A stretch of 64,000 nucleotides of DNA from Neorhizobium petrolearium (lineage in GTDB: Bacteria > Pseudomonadota > Alphaproteobacteria > Rhizobiales > Rhizobiaceae): contig NZ_JAGGJW010000015.1 in assembly GCF_017873175.1 (NCBI RefSeq), positions 62,001 to 126,000 on the forward strand, given 5' to 3'. This document shows positions 48,195 through 58,500 of this stretch, in pieces (the first letter of the stretch is position 1; each line of letters opens with the position of its first letter). The notes under the pieces were generated by a model that saw only the letters and a list, made by a program, of their open reading frames with translations, searched no databases and was not told the origin of the DNA. Position numbers and translations under genes: made by a program.

Positions 48195-50656
48195 CAGGCT
48201 CTCCAGATCTCCGACGCGTATTGGCGAATAGTTCTGTCAGAGGAGAACCATCCCATCCGGGCGGTATTTCGAATCGTCTTCGAATACCAGGATTTAGGGT
48301 CGAGCCAGAGCTGGTCAACACTGCGCTGGGCCGCCGCATAGGCGTCGAAATCGGCGGCGACCATGAACCAGTCGTGATTGTAGATGCCATCGATCAGATC
48401 GGAGAAGCGTGAGCGGTCGTCCGGCGAGAAAACACCGGATGCGATGGCGTTCAGCGCCTGGGCGAGTTCGGGGGACCTGTCGATGATGGCGCGCGGGTTG
48501 TGGCCGTCGGCGCGGACCTTGGCGACTTCGTCGGCCTTGAGGCCGAAGATGACGATATTGTCCTCGCCGACGTAATCGCGCATCTCGACATTCGCGCCGT
48601 CGAGCGTACCGATTGTCAGCGCGCCGTTCAGAGCGAACTTCATGTTGCCGGTGCCGGAGGCTTCCATGCCGGCCGTGGAGATCTGCTCGGAAAGGTCGGC
48701 GGCCGGAACCATGATCTCGGCGAGCGAGACATTGTAGTTCGGCACGAAGACGACCTTCAGGAGGCCACGCACCGCCGGGTCGTTGTTGATGGTGCGTGCA
48801 ACGTCGTTGGCAAGCTTGATGATCAGCTTGGCGTTGTGATAGCTCGGCGCCGCCTTGCCGGCGAAAAGTTTCACACGCGGCACCCAGTCGAGTTCCGGAT
48901 GCGAGCGGATCTGGTCGTAGAGCGCGACGGCCTCGACGATATTCAGAAGCTGGCGCTTGTATTCGTGGATACGCTTGATCTGAATGTCGAACATGGCGGA
49001 GGGATCGAGCCTTATCCCCATGCGGCTGCCGACGAGATTGGCGAGCTGCACCTTGTTCGCTCGTTTGACGGCGGCGAATTTCTCCTGGAAGGCAGGGTCA
49101 TCGGCGTGAGCATCGAGCGCCTTGAGCGCCTCCGTATCATCGAGGAACTTGTCGCCGATCGCTTCCTCGATCAGCGAGGTCAGACCGGCATTGCACTGCA
49201 TCAGCCAGCGGCGCGGCGTAATCCCGTTGGTCTTGTTGTTGATGCGGGCCGGATAGAGTGTGTGCAGGTCGGCGAAAACGGTTTCCTTCATGAGGTCGGT
49301 ATGCAGCGCCGAGACGCCATTTACCGAATGCGAGCCGACGAAGGCGAGATTGCCCATGCGCACACGCCGCTCGGCGTTCTCGTCGATCAGCGAGATCGAG
49401 CGGATCTGGGTGTCGGAGAAGCTTTTCTGCTTGCGGGCTTCCAGCAGGATCTGTGCGTTGATCGCGTAGACGATCTGCATATGGCGCGGCAAAAGCCGTT
49501 CGAAGAGCGGCACCGGCCAGCTTTCCAGCGCTTCCGGCAGGAGCGTGTGGTTGGTGTAAGAGAAGGTCTGACGGGTGATTTCCCAAGCCTGCTCGAAATC
49601 CATGCCGTGGATGTCGGTCAAAAGGCGCATCATCTCGGTGATCGACACGGCTGGGTGGGTGTCGTTGAGCTGGATCGCCACCTTTTCATGCAGGTTGGTG
49701 AAATCCGGATATTGCTGCAGGTGGCGGCGCAAGATGTCCTGAAGCGAGGCGGAGGAGAAGAAGAACTCCTGGCGCAGGCGCAGTTCCTGGCCAGCCGGAT
49801 TGGCGTCCGCCGGATAGAGGACCCGGGTCAGGCTTTCCGCCTTGTTGCTCTCGCGCAGCGCGCCGATATGGTCGCCCGCGTTGAAGGCGTCGAGCAGGAT
49901 CGGATCGATCGGCTGGGCCGACCAGAGGCGCAGCGTGTTGACGCGCTTTCCGCGCCAGCCGACGATCGGCGTGTCATAGGCCGTGGCGATGACGCGTTCG
50001 GCCGGCTTCCAGACATAACGGGACGGGTCGTCATAACCGCCGACCGTCTCGACCGTGCCGCCGTAGCCGATCTCGTAGGAGCTTTCCCGGCGCTCGAATT
50101 CCCAGGGGTTGCCGTGGGCAAGCCAGGTTTCCGGCAGTTCCACCTGCCAGCCGTCTGCCATCTGCTGGCGGAAGAGGCCGTGGACGTAACGGATGCCGTA
50201 GCCGTAAGCCGGGATGTCGACCGTCGCCATGCTCTCCATGAAACAGGCGGCAAGACGGCCGAGGCCGCCATTGCCGAGCGCCGCATCCGGTTCGAGGCCG
50301 GCGATCACGTCGATATCGACGCCGAGCGAGGCAAGCGCGTCGCGGATTTCCGTCATCAGGCCCATATTGGTGACGGCATCGCGCATCAGCCGGCCGATCA
50401 GGAATTCGAGCGAGAGGTAATAGACGCGCTTGTCGCCGGTGCGGTAGACCTTGCGGGTACTTTCCATCCACTTGTCGATGATGCGGTCGCGCACCACCAG
50501 GATCGTCGCCGTCAGCCAGTCGTGGGGCTTCGCCACCTTGGCGTCCTTGCCGATGCGGTAGGTCAGGCGCTCGATGATCTCTTCCGCCATGATTTCGGGG
50601 CGGGAACTGCGGGGAGCCGGCTGGGGGATTTCAACGGTGGGAGACGTTCTGTTCAT
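48194..50656 (-). CDS. glgP: Glycogen phosphorylase
   Basis: An 820-residue family-35 phosphorylase. The PLP lysine region is EASGTGNMKFALNGALTIG, and other blocks are NGGLGRLAACFMESMATVDI and PNYNVSLAEIMVPAADLSEQ. It cuts alpha-1,4-glucan with phosphate to give glucose-1-P. It is the first gene of the glgPBCA-pgm operon. Confidence 0.95.
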   Translation of the reverse strand: MNRTSPTVEIPQPAPRSSRPEIMAEEIIERLTYRIGKDAKVAKPHDWLTATILVVRDRIIDKWMESTRKVYRTGDKRVYYLSLEFLIGRLMRDAVTNMGLMTEIRDALASLGVDIDVIAGLEPDAALGNGGLGRLAACFMESMATVDIPAYGYGIRYVHGLFRQQMADGWQVELPETWLAHGNPWEFERRESSYEIGYGGTVETVGGYDDPSRYVWKPAERVIATAYDTPIVGWRGKRVNTLRLWSAQPIDPILLDAFNAGDHIGALRESNKAESLTRVLYPADANPAGQELRLRQEFFFSSASLQDILRRHLQQYPDFTNLHEKVAIQLNDTHPAVSITEMMRLLTDIHGMDFEQAWEITRQTFSYTNHTLLPEALESWPVPLFERLLPRHMQIVYAINAQILLEARKQKSFSDTQIRSISLIDENAERRVRMGNLAFVGSHSVNGVSALHTDLMKETVFADLHTLYPARINNKTNGITPRRWLMQCNAGLTSLIEEAIGDKFLDDTEALKALDAHADDPAFQEKFAAVKRANKVQLANLVGSRMGIRLDPSAMFDIQIKRIHEYKRQLLNIVEAVALYDQIRSHPELDWVPRVKLFAGKAAPSYHNAKLIIKLANDVARTINNDPAVRGLLKVVFVPNYNVSLAEIMVPAADLSEQISTAGMEASGTGNMKFALNGALTIGTLDGANVEMRDYVGEDNIVIFGLKADEVAKVRADGHNPRAIIDRSPELAQALNAIASGVFSPDDRSRFSDLIDGIYNHDWFMVAADFDAYAAAQRSVDQLWLDPKSWYSKTIRNTARMGWFSSDRTIRQYASEIWRA

Positions 50657-50804
50657 ATATCGCCAACTTTCTGGTGGAGCGGGAGGATAGCGTCCGATTC
50701 AGTCCATCCGGCACGGTGTATGGCTACAGTTTATGCACCGTTATGACGCGCTTGCAATGCTCGTTTTATTTTTGCTCGGCCCCGTTATTCTGCCCGCGCA
50801 AAGC

Positions 50805-50836
50805 AAAACGCCCCGCCGGCAAGGGCAGGGCGTTTT
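50805..50836 (-). terminator. Terminator after the TadG-like gene
   Basis: AAAACGCCCCGCC and GGCAGGGCGTTTT (50805-50835) form a stem with one mismatch around a 6-base loop; T runs on both sides make it work either way. It lies 22 bases after the stop of the minus-strand gene. Confidence 0.8.
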
Positions 50837-50858
50837 TGCAGTGCGTTCGTGTCGAAAC

Positions 50859-52124
50859 TTAGTTCGTCAGGCGGGTAGCCGTCTTGGCTGCCTTGCGGGC
50901 GATCTCGCCGAAACTCTGCACGAGCTGCGTCATGTCGTCCGGCTCGTAGTAATAGTCGGGACCAGTGGCGCAGTAGTTCAGCAGAGACTTGCCCTTGTCG
51001 GGAGCCATGAAGGCGATCGTGTAGATCTTGATGCCGTTGCCGGCCGTGTCCTTGTCCGCCTTGGCCTGGTCGCAGATGCCGCGCACCTTGGCGTCGATCG
51101 TGGAGTTCCACGAGCTGCTGTTGCCGGTCATCTCGCCGTCGGTCATGAAAACGATGAAGCGCTCGAAGCTGGTATTGCCCTTCCCGTCATGGGCGTTCTT
51201 TTCGGTGCTGTTTGCCTTTTTCAATGCGTTCAAGGCATAGGTCAGCGCGCCGCTGGCGTCGGTGCCGCCGTCGGGAACTGCCGGAAGGTTCTCCACATAA
51301 GTGGCAACCTTGGTGGTTCCCCAGTTGATCTTCTGCTCGGCCTTGCTCTTGTCGTCATAGGAATCTGCGCCGACGCGGACCAGTTCCCCATCAGGATCGG
51401 CCTTGTCCAGTTCATCGAACATGACGCCAGCCGCGGTCTTGAGGGATTGCATCTTGGTCAGGTAGTTGTCGATGGTTCTGTAGCAGGTCTTGGTTTGCCA
51501 GTAGTAACCATTCCAGGTGGAGCCGCAGTTATAGGCTTCCTGTTTCGTCGGCTGGGCGGGATTGATCGTCGTCGTATTCCAGGCCATGGAGCCGGATTCG
51601 TCAAGCGCCAGATACATGGACAGGGCGTTGCCTTCGCGGGCGCTCGCAGACTGACTTTCGATGCTGATGGTCATTTTCTTGAACCCGAGAACCGCGCTCA
51701 AGCCGCTGAGCGGCACGTCATAGCTCGTCTTGAGACGAACGTCATAGCTGGTCGTGGTGTTCGAGGCGACCGTCATCATTGCCGTGGCCTCGGTGTTCCG
51801 CCTAAGCTCCTCCAAGGCTGCCGCCCTTTGAGCATCGGTCATGTCGGAACTGTTGATCTCCTGTGCAGCCTGCTCGACGTAGAAGTCCGTCATCAACGTC
51901 TCTGCTTCCGACTGACTCATGTCGCCCTCATCGGACATGGCGGATGCGGCGGCAAGAGTGGCCGCGTCCGCGGCCGCCTGCAGGCGTGTCTTCTCGTCCA
52001 TGACGTGCGTGAGATCGATCGCAAAACCCGCAACGCCCAGAAGGACCGGGAGCATGGCGGCCGTCATGATACCGAAATTGCCGGCGCGGTCCTTCATCAG
52101 CCGCGAAAAGAGAGTGTGCTTCAT
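50859..52124 (-). CDS. TadG-like pilus-assembly protein with von Willebrand A domain
   Basis: A 421-residue protein. The N-terminal TadE/TadG-like segment is RAGNFGIMTAAMLPVLLGVA (a type IV-pilin-like hydrophobic helix, about residues 12-35). A von Willebrand A domain follows, with the metal-binding loop YLALDESGSMAW and TDGEMTGNSSS. The extracytoplasmic part likely takes part in surface assembly. No tad/cpa pilus genes adjoin, so it may be a stand-alone gene or a remnant. It is downstream of the transglutaminase-like operon on the same strand, 136 bases away. Confidence 0.83.
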   Translation of the reverse strand: MKHTLFSRLMKDRAGNFGIMTAAMLPVLLGVAGFAIDLTHVMDEKTRLQAAADAATLAAASAMSDEGDMSQSEAETLMTDFYVEQAAQEINSSDMTDAQRAAALEELRRNTEATAMMTVASNTTTSYDVRLKTSYDVPLSGLSAVLGFKKMTISIESQSASAREGNALSMYLALDESGSMAWNTTTINPAQPTKQEAYNCGSTWNGYYWQTKTCYRTIDNYLTKMQSLKTAAGVMFDELDKADPDGELVRVGADSYDDKSKAEQKINWGTTKVATYVENLPAVPDGGTDASGALTYALNALKKANSTEKNAHDGKGNTSFERFIVFMTDGEMTGNSSSWNSTIDAKVRGICDQAKADKDTAGNGIKIYTIAFMAPDKGKSLLNYCATGPDYYYEPDDMTQLVQSFGEIARKAAKTATRLTN

Positions 52125-52207
52125 CGTCGCCCTTCAGCCCCGTTCAATTCATTTGAACACCCATGGGACCCGTTTTACCGGATGCGGGTATAGGAAGGGC
52201 TAAGCGG

Positions 52208-52227
52208 ATCGCTACAATTTTAGCGAT
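52208..52227 (-). terminator. Inverted repeat after the transglutaminase operon
   Basis: ATCGCTA (52208-52214) and TAGCGAT (52221-52227) are a perfect inverted repeat in an A/T-rich patch, 34 bases after the last stop codon. No T run follows, so it could equally be a regulatory site for the next gene. Confidence 0.45.
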
Positions 52228-52260
52228 TTCAATGAATTAGCATCAAAACGGGGCGGAAGG

Positions 52261-53142
52261 TCAGGATTTCAGCGGGACGACGTCGACCGCCTGGACGGCC
52301 TTCTGACTTCCGTAACCCTTCAGAACCCCGATGACCGGGGCGATGTCGGCATAGTCGCGGCCGTAGGCCACGACGATATGGTCGCTGCCGGCCGGAATGT
52401 TGTTGGTGGGGTCGAGTTCGACATAGCCCATGGTCTCGCCGCACCACACCCTCACCCAGGCATGCATGGCATCCGCCCCTTCGAGCCGTTCCTTGCCGGG
52501 CGGCGGAATGGTGCGCAGGAAGCCGGAGACATAGCCGGCCGGGATGCCGAGGCTTCGAAGCGCCACGATCATGACATGCGCGAAATCCTGGCAGACCCCG
52601 CGCTTGAGGCGGAAGGCCTCCTTCGGCGTGGTGTCGACCGTGGTCGCCTTCGTATCGTAGGTGAAGTCCTTGTGGATGCGGGCGCAGATCGCAGCGGCAA
52701 TCTCGCGCACCGTCTGGCCGGGCCTGGCGATCTCGCGGGCATAGGCGGCGATCTGCGGCTCTTCGGGTAGACGCGGGCTCGGAGCGGCAAAGTGATGCGG
52801 CGAAGAGGCATCGACCGACCAGAGGCGCGTCAGTTCCTCCCTGAGCGCGTCGAGTTCCGGCGAGAGATCGGCCGTCAAAGGCTGAGGTTCCACCATGACA
52901 CGGGCCTGCATGCGGATGTCGAGACGCTCGTGCGGCGCGCGCAGTAGAACCGAAGTCGCCTGCTGGCCGAAGAAATCGATGAAGGTCGCCTTCTCCTCGG
53001 CGTTCGGCATCACGGTCAGCGAGCCGGCCACCAGCCGCTGCCGGTCGGGCAGCGAAAGCGGCAGGACACGGATCAGGTGGCGGGCGCCGGTGGCCGGCAC
53101 GTCATAGACATAACCCATGTGGAGGGAGAGGTCGTAAAGCAT
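52261..53142 (-). CDS. Transglutaminase-like protease-fold protein
   Basis: A 293-residue protein with an N-terminal beta-barrel domain (MLYDLSLHMGYVYDVPATG) and a transglutaminase core. The catalytic triad is Cys184 (RLKRGVCQDFAHVMIVALRS), His227 (GADAMHAWVRVW) and Asp244 (YVELDPTNN). Family members usually act as peptidases or amide-transfer enzymes, not classical cross-linkers. The start overlaps the ATP-grasp stop by one base (TGATG). It is the last gene of the operon. Confidence 0.88.
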   Translation of the reverse strand: MLYDLSLHMGYVYDVPATGARHLIRVLPLSLPDRQRLVAGSLTVMPNAEEKATFIDFFGQQATSVLLRAPHERLDIRMQARVMVEPQPLTADLSPELDALREELTRLWSVDASSPHHFAAPSPRLPEEPQIAAYAREIARPGQTVREIAAAICARIHKDFTYDTKATTVDTTPKEAFRLKRGVCQDFAHVMIVALRSLGIPAGYVSGFLRTIPPPGKERLEGADAMHAWVRVWCGETMGYVELDPTNNIPAGSDHIVVAYGRDYADIAPVIGVLKGYGSQKAVQAVDVVPLKS

Positions 53143-55553
53143 CAGCTGAAATAGGTCCGTCCGAGGATATCGGACAGCCTCTCCATCTCCTGTTCGAGCT
53201 TCAGGTAGACCTCCTGGTTCATCGCCTCCGGGGTCATGACGGCAAGCCCGGAATGCAGCCGCATCGCCTCGCGGTAGAAGGGCGACATCTGGCCGTTGAC
53301 GAAGGCGTTCGGCAACTGCTCCACCTCGGTGCGGATCTCGTTCAACTGGAAGAGGATCGAGCGCGGGTTGAGCGGATCGAGCGCGAGCAGGTCGGCGACC
53401 GTCAGCCGCGCCGTGTTGACGTTGTAGCGGCGGCGATGGGTCATGACGCTGTCGCCGATTTCGAGCAGCATGTCGAGCGAACCGTCGGGCGCATCCGGTC
53501 CGGACATATGGCCGAGCAGGCGGGTCATGTGCAGACCGCGTTCGAGATGCCGGCCGATCGACAGAAAACGCCAGCCGGTGAAGCGGTACATGTTCTCGTG
53601 CACGAGGCCGGCAAAGCCCGCAAGCTTGCGGAGCAGGATGGTCATCGCGTGGCTGGCATCGTCGCCCGGCTGAACGGCATCGTGGAAACGGCGGGCGGTC
53701 TTGGCGAGATCGGTCAGCGCCAGCCAGCCGTCGGGCGAGAAACGGTCGCGGATGTTGCTCGCCGAATAGATGGCGCTGTCGATGTTGCGCAGGAGCGAAA
53801 CCGGCACGGCCTTCGACATGTCGATGTCGATGCCCTTGAGGTAATGCGTCACGTCGGCGAGCAGCGGCTGTTCGGGATCGGCCGATTCCGCATAGCGCAG
53901 GTGCCAGGCGCGCAGGATGCGCAGCGCCCCTTCGGCCCGCTCGATATAGCGGCCGAGCCAGTAGAGATTGTCGGCGGCGCGGCTCGGCAGGCTGCCCGGC
54001 ATGTTGCGGGTGAAGCTTTCCTCCGGCGGAAGCAGCGTGGGGCGTGCGACCGGCTTGTCCGAGACGATCCAGACATCGGCCGCCGCTCCGCCGGCCTGCA
54101 TGGCGATCGCAGCGACATCGTCGCCCGAGCCGATGCGGGCAAAGCCGCCCGGCATGATCTGCCAGCCGGTTTCGGTGCGGGCGGCGAAGACGCGCAGCGA
54201 CATCGGTCGCGGGGTGAGCTTGCCGTTGACGTAAGCCGGGGTGGTGGAGAGCGTCACGACCTCCTGACCGACCAGTTTGGCGCCCTCGGTCGCAAGCCAG
54301 TCGCCGACCGCGTCCTTCGCCGTCATGCGCAGCGAGGAGCCCAGCACCGACTGGCCGTTGTCGTCGAAGAAGGGAAGCCTGGAATAGGCCGGGCCGATGA
54401 CCATACGCTCGATATTGCCGGCGACGTGGTCGCGCTCGTTCTTCTGGCCGCACCACCATGTGGCGATCGAGGGCATGAGAAGGTCCTCGCCGGTGAGCCG
54501 GCGACAGACAGTCGGCATGAAGGCGAGCAGCGCGCGGGTTTCCAGGATGCCGGAGCCCAGCGCATTGACGAAGGCGAGCGCGCCGGCCCGCAGCGCCTGC
54601 ACCATGCCGGGCGTGCCGATATGGGAGTTCTGATTGAGCTCCAGCGGGTCGGCATATGAAGCGTCAAGGCGGCGCCAGAGCACGCCGATTGGCTTCAGGC
54701 CGGCGACCGTGCGGACCATGACGCGATTGTTGACGACGGTCAGATCCTCGCCTTCCAGAAGCATGAAGCCGAGATAGCGGGCGATATAGGCGTGCTCGAA
54801 ATAGGTCTCGTTGGCCGGTCCCGGCGTCAGCACCGCGATCCGGTCCTCCGGATACTGCTTGTGGGCCTGGAGCGCATCGCGGAAGGCACCGAAGAAGGAG
54901 GCGAGCCGGTGGACATGGCTTTCGGCATAGATGTCGGAAAAGGCGCGGGTGGTGGCGACACGGTTTTCCAGCGCGAAGCCGGCGCCCGAGGGCGCCTGGG
55001 TGCGGTCGGCGAGCACCCACCAGTTGCCGTCCGGGCCGCGGCCGATCTCGAAGGAGCAGAAATGCAGGTAATGGCCGCCAACCGGTTTGACGCCGACCAG
55101 CGGCCGCAGAAACTCGGAATTTCCGGCGATCAGCGCCGGCGGCAGGATGCCTTCCTGCACCAGCCTGTTGTCGCCGTAGATATCCGCCATGATGGCTTCG
55201 AGAAGATCGGCGCGCTGGACGAGCCCCTTCGAGACCGCTTCCCATTCCTTGCCGTCGATCAGTACCGGGACATGGGAGATTGGCCAGTTGCGCTCGCCGC
55301 TGCCCTGTGCGCCATAGGTGCGGTAGAAGACGCCGGCATCGCGCAGGTAGCGGTCGGCGCGGGCGAAGCGCTCGTGGAGCTCCGCCTCCGGCATGCGGCT
55401 CAGGTGCGAGATCAGGTTGCGCCAGACCGGCTTGATCTGGCCACCGGCATCCAGCATCTCGTCGGCGATGCCCGGCAGCGCGGCATAACCGAGGATCGGA
55501 TCGGTGGCGACCCTCTCTTCATTTGCCAGTCCGGTTGCCGGTGCCTTGGACAT
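53142..55553 (-). CDS. Circularly permuted ATP-grasp and alpha-E domain fusion protein
   Basis: An 803-residue protein. Residues 1 to about 500 form the circularly permuted ATP-grasp domain (LADRTQAPSGAGFALENRV, SRLPFFDDNGQSVL, LSTTPAYVNGKLTPRPMSLR). Residues from about 518 form the alpha-E helical domain (PSRAADNLYWLGRYIERAEG to the end). ATP-grasp enzymes of this type are predicted peptide-bond or amide ligases that use ATP; the alpha-E domain is a partner. In many genomes these are separate genes, so the fusion is notable. It starts 9 bases after the amidoligase stop. Function is inferred from the conserved neighbourhood only. Confidence 0.87.
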   Translation of the reverse strand: MSKAPATGLANEERVATDPILGYAALPGIADEMLDAGGQIKPVWRNLISHLSRMPEAELHERFARADRYLRDAGVFYRTYGAQGSGERNWPISHVPVLIDGKEWEAVSKGLVQRADLLEAIMADIYGDNRLVQEGILPPALIAGNSEFLRPLVGVKPVGGHYLHFCSFEIGRGPDGNWWVLADRTQAPSGAGFALENRVATTRAFSDIYAESHVHRLASFFGAFRDALQAHKQYPEDRIAVLTPGPANETYFEHAYIARYLGFMLLEGEDLTVVNNRVMVRTVAGLKPIGVLWRRLDASYADPLELNQNSHIGTPGMVQALRAGALAFVNALGSGILETRALLAFMPTVCRRLTGEDLLMPSIATWWCGQKNERDHVAGNIERMVIGPAYSRLPFFDDNGQSVLGSSLRMTAKDAVGDWLATEGAKLVGQEVVTLSTTPAYVNGKLTPRPMSLRVFAARTETGWQIMPGGFARIGSGDDVAAIAMQAGGAAADVWIVSDKPVARPTLLPPEESFTRNMPGSLPSRAADNLYWLGRYIERAEGALRILRAWHLRYAESADPEQPLLADVTHYLKGIDIDMSKAVPVSLLRNIDSAIYSASNIRDRFSPDGWLALTDLAKTARRFHDAVQPGDDASHAMTILLRKLAGFAGLVHENMYRFTGWRFLSIGRHLERGLHMTRLLGHMSGPDAPDGSLDMLLEIGDSVMTHRRRYNVNTARLTVADLLALDPLNPRSILFQLNEIRTEVEQLPNAFVNGQMSPFYREAMRLHSGLAVMTPEAMNQEVYLKLEQEMERLSDILGRTYFS

Positions 55554-55562
55554 CGACTTCTC

Positions 55563-58500
55563 TTACACTCCTTGCGGCCGGCGCAGGTCGAGCGTCAGCG
55601 GGAATTCGGGCGAGGGCGCTTCCGGCATCAGCGCGTAGCGCCCCGCCGTATGCCCCCATGGTTCGAACCGGGCAAGCCGGCGTGCTTCCGCCTCGTTGCC
55701 GTTGACCGGGAAGGTCTCATAGTTGCGACCACCCGGATGGGCAACATGGTAGATGCAGCCGCCGATCGAACGGCCGGACCATGTATCATAAATGTCGAAG
55801 GTGAGTGGCGTATTAACCGGCAGGACCGGATGCAGGCCGGACGCCGGCTGCCAGGCCTTGAAACGCACGCCCGCCACCGAGACGCCGGATGCGCCGGTTT
55901 CCTTCAGCGGCACGGCGCGGCCGTTGCAGGCGACCGTGTAGCGCGACGGGTTGGAGGTCTCCAGCCGGACCTGCAGGCGTTCGACCGACGAATCGACGTA
56001 ACGCACCGTGCCGCCGATCGCCCCCTGCTCGCCCATCACGTGCCAGGGTTCGAGCGCCTGGCGGAGTTCCAGCTTCGAGCCCTCGTATTCCACCTCGCCG
56101 AAGAAGGGGAAGCGGAATTCGAGCTGTGCCTTGAACCATTCGGGGCGGAAATCGAAACCGTTTTCGCGCAGGTCGGCCAGTACATCAAGAAAATCGGCCC
56201 AGATGTAGTGCGGCAGCATGAAACGGTCGGCAAGCGCCGTGCCCCAGCGGACGAACCTGCCATCGATCGGGTTCTTCCAGAAGCGGGCGATGAGCGCCCG
56301 CACGAGAAGCTGCTGGGCAAGCGACATGCGGGCGTTCGGCGGCATTTCGAAGCCGCGGAATTCGATCAGGCCGAGTCGCCCGGTCGGGCCGTCCGGGGAG
56401 AAGAGCTTGTCGATGCAGATTTCCGAACGGTGGGTATTGCCGGTGACGTCGACCAGCAGGTTTCGGAACAGGCGGTCCACCAGCCATGGTAGCGGCGGCA
56501 TGCCCCGTCCGGGCGGCGGCACCTGGGCAAGCGCGATCTCCAGCTCGTAGAGCGAATCGTGGCGGGCCTCGTCGATGCGCGGCGCCTGGGAGGTCGGGCC
56601 GATGAAGAGGCCGGAGAAGAGATAGGAAAGCGAGGGATGGCGCTGCCAGTGCAGCACGATGCTCTTCAGAAGGTCCGGCCGGCGCAGGAACGGGCTGTCG
56701 TTCGGGTTCGCTCCGCCGACCACGACATGGTTGCCGCCGCCGGTGCCGGTGTGGCGTCCGTCAATCATGAACTTGTCGGCACCGAGCCGGCTCTGGCGGG
56801 CCTCCTCGTAGATCGCGGTGGTGATGCCGACCGTCTCGCTCCAGCTCGCGGCGGGGTGGATATTCACCTCGATGACGCCGGGATCGGGGGCGACGCGGAT
56901 GACGTTGATGCGCTCGTCGTGCGGCGGCGCATAGCCCTCGATATGGACAGCGAGGCCGAGCGCGGCCGCCGCGTTTTCCGCCGCCGCGATCAATTCGAGA
57001 TAATCCTCGATCCGCTCGGTTGGCGGCATGAAGACGCAGAGGCGACCGTCGCGCGGCTCGACCGAAATGGCGGTGCGGACGGCGCCGCCGATGTCGCCGA
57101 GGGTCTGTTCGACACGGTCCTGAATTGCAGTTTCGTCCGCCTGGAACGAGGCCTCCGGCATGGCACGGCCGCTCGGGACGAAGACATCCGGCAAGGGGCC
57201 GCGGGGGATGAAGGGATCGGCCTCGTGGATATAGGGAAACTGCGACGGCGGCACGTAAGGGAGCGTGCCGAGCGGCAGGCGGTAACCGACCGGGCTGTCA
57301 CCGGGAACGAGGAAGATCCTGCCGCGGCGGGTACGCCATTTCTCGCTCACCCAGCGGCGGCCGCTTGCCGTTCCCCTGGCTTGGGCGTTCCAGACCTGGA
57401 CGGGGAGCACGTGGCCGGTCGGCCGCGTCAGGCCCCGCTCGAAGACGCGGGCGATGCGGCTTCTCTCCTCCGGGTCTTTCAGCTTGGAATTGGACGGATC
57501 GACATTCTCCGGCAGGCTGCCTTCCTTGATGATCCATTCGGCCGGGTCCTCGAAGGCCGGCGCGACGTAATCGGGATCAATGCCGAGCTCGCCGGCAATC
57601 GCCGTCAGGAGCCTTGCGGAATCGTCCTCGATAACGTCGCGATCGCTTCCTTCCTCGGCAATCAGGTCCGGATTGCGCCAGATCGGCTGGCCGTCCTTGC
57701 GCCAGTAGAGCGAGAAGGTCCAGCGCGGCAGGCTTTCGCCCGGATACCACTTGCCCTGGCCGTAATGCAGGAAGCCGCCCGGCGCGAAACGCTCCCGCAG
57801 CCGGCGGATCAGGGCATCGGCCTTCTCCCGCTTGGTCGGGCCGACGGCGGCTGTGTTCCACTCGTCGGATTCGAAATCGTCGATCGACACGAAGGTCGGC
57901 TCGCCGCCCATAGTCAGCCGCACGTCCTGCGCCTGGAGGACGCGGTCGACCTGCTCACCGAGATCGTTCAGCGCTTCCCAGGATTCGTCGGAAAAGGGCT
58001 TGGTGATGCGCGGATGCTCGGCGACGCGGGCGACCCGCATGTCGAAGGCGAAATCCGTCTCGGCCTCGCCGTAATAGCCACCCGAAATCGGTGCGGCATT
58101 GCGGTAATGCGGGGTCGCGGCAAGCGGGATATGGCTTTCGCCGGTCAGGAGGCCCGAGGTGGGGTCGAGGCCGACCCAGCCGGCGCCGGGAAGATAGGCC
58201 TCCGCCCAGGCGTGCAGGTCGGTGAAATCGACCTCGGTGCCGGACGGACCGTCGAGGGCCTTGAGATCCGGCGTCAGCTGGATCAGGTAGCCCGAGACGA
58301 AGCGGGCGGCAAAACCGAGATGGCGCAGCAACTGCACGAGCAGCCAGCTCGTGTCACGGCAGGAGCCCCTCGCGGTCGCAAGCGTCTCCTCCGGCGCCTG
58401 GACGCCGGGCTCCATGCGGATCACATAGCCGATCTCCTTCTGAAGGCGGGCGTTCAGGCCGACGATCATGTCGACCGTCGGCTGGTCGGGAGACTGGTCG

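Noticed and set aside
50733-52193. A long plus-strand frame opposite the TadG-like gene
   Set aside because: It lacks motifs and is explained by high-GC antisense openness; the vWA gene has clear domain evidence.
53143-54459. A long upstream extension of the small transglutaminase frame
   Set aside because: It lies in another frame of the ATP-grasp/alpha-E gene. The transglutaminase start at 53142 (MLYDLSL) is the natural one.
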